A stretch of 9,962 nt of DNA from CAKZSU01 sp044223895. Lineage in GTDB: Bacteria; Patescibacteriota; Microgenomatia; UBA10105; UBA927. Below are positions 6,645 through 9,962 of the stretch, one piece after another. The notes under the pieces are model-generated. The model saw only the letters and a list, made by a program, of their open reading frames with translations, did no database searches and was not told where the DNA came from. The stretch's first letter is position 1. Every line of letters begins with the position of its first letter. Location of the stretch: positions 1-9,962 of the forward strand of contig JBGALL010000068.1 of NCBI GenBank assembly GCA_044223895.1. Direction: 5' to 3'. Made by a program: the position numbers and the translations under genes.

Positions 6645-6662
6645 GTGCTATAATACTAGCAC
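6645..6662. promoter_or_regulatory. Divergent promoter with overlapping -10 boxes inside an 18-bp dyad
   Basis: The dyad GTGCTA-TAATAC-TAGCAC (arms 6645-6650 and 6657-6662) fills most of the 26 bp between the divergent starts at 6636 and 6663. On the plus strand it contains TGCTATAAT, a perfect extended -10 with TATAAT at 6649-6654; TTGGTC at 6625-6630 is a weak -35 at 18 bp. Transcription would begin near 6661, so pilin gene 1 (ATG at 6663) would have a leader of 0-2 nt. On the minus strand the same bases give TATTAT (6655-6650), and the sigma-factor mRNA would have a leader of about 7 nt. A protein bound to the dyad would control both directions. Confidence 0.7.
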
Positions 6663-7016
6663 ATGGAACGCGTATTTGCCCTTTCAACCTGTATTGGATC
6701 ATCCAGCAATGGTAAGCCATGTGATATGGTCACCCCCTTCTCTCCCGCAAATAGTTTCAAAGATATTGGAAGCCTTGTATCGGTTATTACCTCAAACGCC
6801 TTCGTTTTGGCTGGTTTATTAGCTTTTATTTTTATTGTTGTTGGTGGATTTGCTATAATCATGGGTGCAGGATCAGGAGATCCCAAACGCATGGAATCAG
6901 GCAAAAAAACCCTGACCATGGCGGTAGTTGGTTTACTGGTTATCATTTTCTCTTACTGGATTGTCAACCTTATTGGTCTAGTTCTAGGAGTAAATCCATT
7001 AAACTTTTATAAATAA
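6663..7016 (+). CDS. Two-helix T4SS pilin-like protein, paralogue 1 (cysteine pair)
   Basis: This 117-residue protein has the layout of VirB2/TrbC-like pilins of candidate-phyla bacteria: an outer N-terminal segment, helix 1 (about 45-68, VLAGLLAFIFIVVGGFAIIM), a short charged loop GSGDPKRMESGKK (70-82), and helix 2 (about 85-108). It probably sits in the cytoplasmic membrane and may be assembled into a pilus or channel. The N-terminus MERVFA is very short, and a TAG in the same frame at 6657-6659 rules out a longer start. C10 and C20 flank a small serine/glycine-rich segment and could form a disulfide. It is the first gene after the divergent promoter and is probably translated from a leaderless transcript. 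It is among the more divergent members: its loop keeps G-D-P-K but lacks the QWITSGGDK form. Confidence 0.82.
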   Translation: MERVFALSTCIGSSSNGKPCDMVTPFSPANSFKDIGSLVSVITSNAFVLAGLLAFIFIVVGGFAIIMGAGSGDPKRMESGKKTLTMAVVGLLVIIFSYWIVNLIGLVLGVNPLNFYK

Positions 7017-7018
7017 TT

Positions 7019-7402
7019 ATGAATACTATATTTTCTGTACTTATTCCCAAGGCTTTTGCGCAAACTGAAAACGTATTTGGATCTATTACCAGTAAAGTTC
7101 CCAACAAATATGGAGATATTAATACCAGTGGAAAAGGTTTGGCGCTTCTTATTGGCAATGGCTTAAGGCTATTTTTCGTGGTAGCAGGGATGTTGGCTTT
7201 TTTAAACTTTGTAATTGCTGGGTTTCAATATATGATGGCGGGCGGTGATGCTAAAGCTATCCAATCAGCCTGGGATCGTATCTGGTATTCATTGCTCGGT
7301 CTAATCTTGATGGTAGGTTCGTTTGCGTTGGCTGTTTTATTTGGATATCTTATTATGGGAGATCCATTTTTCATGCTCAGGCCACAGGTATACACACCGT
7401 AA
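7019..7402 (+). CDS. Two-helix T4SS pilin-like protein, paralogue 2
   Basis: This 127-residue member of the same family starts 2 nt after gene 1. It has an N-terminal leader ending in IPKAFAQ (9-15), the longest hydrophobic leader apart from paralogue 6. Helix 1 is at about 50-74 (LFFVVAGMLAFLNFVIAGFQYMM), the loop is AGGDAKAIQSAWDRIW (74-89), and helix 2 is at about 89-113. GFQYMMAGGD aligns with the GGxQWITSGGD of the later paralogues. There is no cysteine. The loop ARNKIT block is replaced by AWDRIW, and the C-terminus is FMLRPQVYTP rather than FLGI, so this copy is clearly specialised. No Shine-Dalgarno is visible; it probably depends on translation of gene 1. Confidence 0.82.
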   Translation: MNTIFSVLIPKAFAQTENVFGSITSKVPNKYGDINTSGKGLALLIGNGLRLFFVVAGMLAFLNFVIAGFQYMMAGGDAKAIQSAWDRIWYSLLGLILMVGSFALAVLFGYLIMGDPFFMLRPQVYTP

Positions 7403-7408
7403 ACTTAT

Positions 7409-7798
7409 ATGGAAAAAATATTTGCTCAAACTCAATTAGGAGGATCAATAGCGGGAGATGGGAAAGGACTCGGTCCTTTTGCAGGACTATCTGGTCCAGA
7501 ATTGGCTCTTCAAGCGATTACGAAGGTAGTTTCTTCAATAATTGGGGTTATGACTGTTGCAGCAGGTATTTGGTTTTTATTTAATTTCATTATTGGCGGA
7601 GTTCAATGGATTAGTAGTGGTGGAGACAAACATGGACTTGAACAGGCACAACAGAGAATAACCAACGCCTTTATTGGACTAATTATCGTCGTCGCAGGCT
7701 GGGCAATTTTGGCACTGGTAAGTCAATTCTTAGGAATCGATTTCTTACTCTCAACCGGATCTATGGGTACATTCATTAGCAATCTCAAACTACAATGA
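7409..7798 (+). CDS. Two-helix T4SS pilin-like protein, paralogue 3
   Basis: This 129-residue paralogue opens with MEKIFAQ, followed by a glycine-rich segment (11-30), helix 1 (about 42-66), the core motif GGVQWISSGGDKHGLEQAQQ (63-82), and helix 2 (about 86-110) ending in QFLGIDF. The short start is certain: the frame is closed by the stop of gene 2 (7400-7402), only 6 nt upstream. So just five residues precede the AQ motif, too few for a normal signal peptide. It has no cysteine and no Shine-Dalgarno. Its TGA stop overlaps the next start (ATGA, 7795-7798). Confidence 0.85.
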   Translation: MEKIFAQTQLGGSIAGDGKGLGPFAGLSGPELALQAITKVVSSIIGVMTVAAGIWFLFNFIIGGVQWISSGGDKHGLEQAQQRITNAFIGLIIVVAGWAILALVSQFLGIDFLLSTGSMGTFISNLKLQ

Positions 7799-8148
7799 AA
7801 GAACGAGCTTTAGCACAACTTATCAACCCTATTCTTCCTGGAACCTTAGGTGGTAAAGGAAATCCTACACCATTAAACGGTCTAAGTGCCGCCGGGAAAT
7901 TAGTTTCCGGGATTGCTGACGTGTTATTTATAGTAGCGGTAATTGCGGCATTTTTGTACTTAATTTTAGGCGGTGTACAGTGGATTACAGCCAGTGGAGA
8001 TAAGTCTGGTTTAGAAGCAGCCAGGAACAAAATTACTAACGCGATATTAGGATTGGTAATTGTTGCAGCAGCCTGGGCTGTGTGGATCTTGGTAGGTAGC
8101 TTCTTGGGGATTGACGTAACTAATCTCCAGTTCCCTACCCTAAACTAA
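7795..8148 (+). CDS. Two-helix T4SS pilin-like protein, paralogue 4
   Basis: This 117-residue paralogue opens with MKERALAQ. An in-frame TAG at 7777-7779 blocks any earlier start. It then has a glycine/proline-rich segment, helix 1 (about 42-64, VLFIVAVIAAFLYLILGG), the core VQWITASGDKSGLEAARNKI (61-80), and helix 2 (about 82-106) ending in GSFLGID. It is the closest relative of paralogue 5, with which it shares the ARNKIT block and FLGI end. It is coupled to gene 3 by a 4-nt overlap and has no cysteine. Function is inferred from family and context: a pilin or pilin-like subunit in the cell envelope. Confidence 0.85.
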   Translation: MKERALAQLINPILPGTLGGKGNPTPLNGLSAAGKLVSGIADVLFIVAVIAAFLYLILGGVQWITASGDKSGLEAARNKITNAILGLVIVAAAWAVWILVGSFLGIDVTNLQFPTLN

Positions 8149-8258
8149 AAGATTTCCTAGCTTGACAGGAAGAACAAAACACGAAACACTAGTATTAATT
8201 GAAAGTATTTTAGTTACATGATATACTTAATTTTGAAGAATTTATAAGGAGGAAGTAT
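8149..8258 (+). promoter_or_regulatory. Internal promoter and Shine-Dalgarno for pilin-like gene 5
   Basis: This is the only real gap in the array. It holds TTGAAA (8199-8204), a 17-bp spacer and TATACT (8222-8227), with a TG one base before the -10 (TGATATACT, an extended -10). Transcription would start near 8234. TAAGGAGG (8245-8252) is a near-perfect Shine-Dalgarno 6 nt before the ATG at 8259. An earlier TTGACA at 8162-8167 has no good -10 at proper spacing. A short TTCCT/AGGAA repeat near 8154-8171 is too weak for a terminator, so read-through from the upstream genes is likely too. Confidence 0.75.
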
Positions 8259-8597
8259 ATGAATTTAATTCCAAAAGTTTTCGCTCAAGGGACAGCTATA
8301 CCTCTAAAACAGGGTCCTAATTTTAAAATTACCAGTCTTGGAACACTTATCAGTGGTGCAGTAAATGCCCTTTTAGTTATTTCAGCTATTTTAGCTTTTA
8401 TTTATCTTGTCCTTGGTGGTATCCAATGGATTACTTCTGGTGGAGATAAAGCTGGAATGGAAGCAGCTCGAAATAAGATCACCCATGCTATCGTCGGTCT
8501 TATTGTCGTAGCCGCAGCTTACGCAATTATGATCTTGGTAAGCAGCTTCTTAGGTATCAACTTCCTAAGTGGACTCGATATAGGTGTTGGTTATTAA
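8259..8597 (+). CDS. Two-helix T4SS pilin-like protein, paralogue 5, likely major subunit
   Basis: At 112 residues this is the shortest copy and carries the cleanest form of the family core. The leader is MNLIPKVFAQ (1-10), helix 1 is at about 35-59 (ALLVISAILAFIYLVLGG), then GIQWITSGGDKAGMEAARNK (54-73) and helix 2 (about 76-100) ending in SSFLGINF. It has no cysteine. It is the only gene in the array with a strong promoter of its own and a strong Shine-Dalgarno sequence, so it should be expressed well above its neighbours. This makes it the best candidate for the repeating subunit, with the others as minor or specialised subunits. That ranking is inference from the expression signals. Confidence 0.87.
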   Translation: MNLIPKVFAQGTAIPLKQGPNFKITSLGTLISGAVNALLVISAILAFIYLVLGGIQWITSGGDKAGMEAARNKITHAIVGLIVVAAAYAIMILVSSFLGINFLSGLDIGVGY

Positions 8598-8616
8598 TCC
8601 TAACCAAAATTTACTA

Positions 8617-9039
8617 TTGAAATTTATTTCTGTGAGAACATTTATTTCTCGTGGGTTCCAGCGACTTCCTTTACTCGCAGGGTTTGCGGCGATGACACCT
8701 GGCAGAGTATTTGCAGCCCAGCCGTGGGCTACCTCAGGATGTATGGGCGGACCTGATGGAGATGTTGCCACAATACAATGCTTAGTTCCCCTTTTTCGTA
8801 ATGTTGTAGTTGGGGTTGTACAGTTAGGCGGAGTAGCTCTCTTCTTAATGTTTGTTGTGGGAGGCTTTCTCTTCCTGACTTCCGGAGGTGACCCCAAAAA
8901 ACTTGAGCAAGCGAGAAACACCATAACCTATGCTATAATTGGGGTAGTTGTTATTGTTAGTGCATACCTTATACTACTATTGATAAAGGCAATTACTGGA
9001 GTTGATACAACTGGATTTACAATTCCAGGCCAACAATAA
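8617..9039 (+). CDS. Two-helix T4SS pilin-like protein, paralogue 6, with true signal peptide and cysteine pair
   Basis: This paralogue differs from the middle four. Read from TTG at 8617 it has 140 residues, with a basic, moderately hydrophobic leader (RGFQRLPLLAGFAAMTPGRVFA, about 12-33) and a likely cleavage after VFA. A segment with C42 and C55 follows, then helix 1 (about 66-88), the loop SGGDPKKLEQARNTIT (89-104) and helix 2 (about 105-125). The start is uncertain: GTG 8584 (overlapping gene 5), TTG 8617 and GTG 8632 are all in frame, and none has a Shine-Dalgarno. TTG 8617 is preferred because it gives a normal signal peptide without overlap. The cysteine pair, as in paralogue 1, could form a disulfide in the outer segment. 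Confidence 0.8.
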   Translation: MKFISVRTFISRGFQRLPLLAGFAAMTPGRVFAAQPWATSGCMGGPDGDVATIQCLVPLFRNVVVGVVQLGGVALFLMFVVGGFLFLTSGGDPKKLEQARNTITYAIIGVVVIVSAYLILLLIKAITGVDTTGFTIPGQQ

Positions 9040-9050
9040 AGGTACATTTT

Positions 9051-9962
9051 ATGAAACAAAAATTTTTTGTTTTTCTGTTATCAATAATCACAGCCTCTCT
9101 CTTATTTACTACTCCTATTTTCCACAAAACCTATGCATGGAACCCTTTCCCAGGGTTACCGGAAACAAAACAAGACTATAACGATACCTTGACAGCTGAT
9201 GCTATTTCTTTGGGACCTGCTGGTGGCTCTAATTTAGGGTATACCACCAATTGGTTATATATGATGATCTCTGGAGATGGTCCTCCTGCATATATAGCAA
9301 TGAATCCAAATTTTGGACTAATTCCTCAAGTAGCCAATGCTAATATTGCCATGATTCATAATCAACCCGCTGATCTCGCTTTGTGGGTTAATGATACTGG
9401 ACGTTCGTTAGGATTTTTGCCAAAGCAAGCAATGGCACAAGGAGTTGGATTTTCTGGACTGGCTCCTCTCCTCAGCATGTGGAAAATATTTCGAAACATC
9501 GCTTATTTAATGCTTTCACTGGCACTTATTGCGGTAGGTTTTATGGTTATGTTCCGCAGGAAAATAGATCCTCAGACAGTGGTCACCATTCAAGACGCTC
9601 TCCCTCGGGTTATCATTTCATTAGTATTAATAACCTTCTCTTATGCAATCGTAGCTTTATTAATTGATCTTTTGTATGTTGTGCTGTTGTTAGTCTACGG
9701 AGTTTTTTCATCTGCGAATCTCCTTCCAGCAACCAGAGCAACTACAGGATTTTTAGGGACACCAACAACCAATTATGTTACTCAAGATGTTTTCTTAAAT
9801 GGAAATGTTAACGATGCTATTGGCATCATCTTCCCGAATAATTTTTCAGACTTTGGAGGTCTGGTAGAGCGAATTCTAGGAACGAGTATAGTCACCTGGT
9901 CTGCAGGAATCGGAACGGCTATTGGAACGGGTTTAGGACTCGCAGGTGGACCTTTTGGATTA
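9051..9962 (+). CDS. VirB6/TrbL-like polytopic membrane protein, N-terminal part, cut by window edge
   Basis: This frame is open from the ATG at 9051 to the last base (304 residues). It begins with a signal peptide (KQKFFVFLLSIITASLLF, cleavage probably after TYA at about residue 29). A polar outer domain (30-140) follows, then helices at about 147-167 and 186-217, and a glycine-rich hydrophobic stretch at the cut end (about 284-304). The short basic loop between the helices, MFRRKIDPQTVVTIQDALP (167-185), resembles a conserved loop in large membrane proteins beside pilin arrays in candidate-phyla genomes. These are usually taken as the inner-membrane channel part (VirB6/TrbL role) of a type IV secretion-like system. 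A weak AAAGG lies 8-12 nt before the start. It lies 11 nt after paralogue 6, so it belongs to the same operon. The family assignment is from architecture and context, not a diagnostic motif. Confidence 0.72.
   Translation, partial: MKQKFFVFLLSIITASLLFTTPIFHKTYAWNPFPGLPETKQDYNDTLTADAISLGPAGGSNLGYTTNWLYMMISGDGPPAYIAMNPNFGLIPQVANANIAMIHNQPADLALWVNDTGRSLGFLPKQAMAQGVGFSGLAPLLSMWKIFRNIAYLMLSLALIAVGFMVMFRRKIDPQTVVTIQDALPRVIISLVLITFSYAIVALLIDLLYVVLLLVYGVFSSANLLPATRATTGFLGTPTTNYVTQDVFLNGNVNDAIGIIFPNNFSDFGGLVERILGTSIVTWSAGIGTAIGTGLGLAGGPFGL

Noticed and set aside
6656..6946. Minus-strand frames opposite the pilin array (also 6970-7158, 7785-8030, 8565-8924)
   Set aside because: They mirror the hydrophobic pilin codons, giving odd compositions, and have no start signals or recognisable motifs.
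8154..8171. Possible terminator hairpin between pilin-like genes 4 and 5
   Set aside because: The stem is only 5 bp (TTCCT/AGGAA) with an 8-nt loop and no following T run.
8162..8195. TTGACA with TAGTAT as a second promoter before gene 5
   Set aside because: The spacer is 22 bp, too long; the TTGAAA-17-TATACT pair downstream is much better.
9479..9667. Plus-strand 62-codon frame inside the VirB6/TrbL-like gene
   Set aside because: It is an out-of-frame shadow of a continuous membrane-protein frame that begins at 9051.
1..9962. CRISPR array, tRNA, rRNA, insertion sequence or integrase
   Set aside because: No regularly spaced direct repeats, no tRNA-like or rRNA sequence, and no transposase or recombinase motifs were seen; the only repeated structure is the diverged pilin gene family.

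Overview
The window looks like a piece of a candidate phyla radiation (Patescibacteria) chromosome, most likely from the Microgenomates side. Three things support this: tandem two-helix type IV secretion pilin-like genes beside a VirB6/TrbL-like membrane protein, a complete upper mevalonate operon of archaeal style, and very tight gene packing with few Shine-Dalgarno sequences. TGA is used as a stop (for example at 1601-1603 and 7796-7798), so the code is the ordinary bacterial one, not the recoded Gracilibacteria/SR1 code. The assignment rests on protein families and gene order only.

Positions 1-5254, minus strand: a mevalonate operon in the order HMG-CoA reductase, HMG-CoA synthase, acetoacetyl-CoA thiolase, a DUF35-type OB-fold protein, mevalonate kinase, phosphomevalonate kinase (cut by the window edge). 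The genes overlap by 4 nt or lie 1-15 nt apart. Thiolase, synthase and OB-fold protein match the three parts of the archaeal complex that channels acetoacetyl-CoA. The OB-fold protein lacks the usual zinc ribbon. The reductase has an intact catalytic body, but its first third is split over different frames.

Positions 5297-6636, minus strand: an ECF-type sigma factor, then a 76-residue single-helix membrane protein that could be its anti-sigma partner, then a roughly 183-residue multi-helix membrane protein whose frame is broken several times. These genes point towards the mevalonate operon and may be transcribed into it. All frame breaks in the window fall between about 5105 and 5846, many at or near short homopolymers, with good coding sequence between them. 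A local stretch of poor consensus sequence explains this better than gene decay.

Positions 6637-6662: a 26-bp divergent promoter. A TGCTATAAT extended -10 on the plus strand overlaps a TATTAT on the minus strand, and both sit inside an 18-bp dyad. The plus-strand transcript would be leaderless or nearly so.

Positions 6663-9962, plus strand: six tandem paralogues of a small two-helix pilin-like protein, then the signal-peptide-bearing N-terminal part of a large VirB6/TrbL-like membrane protein that runs off the window. The fifth paralogue has its own strong promoter and a near-perfect Shine-Dalgarno sequence and is the best candidate for the major subunit. The first and sixth carry a cysteine pair before the first helix; the middle four have no cysteine. 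Together these suggest a cell-surface or secretion machine with graded subunits, next to a dedicated sigma factor.
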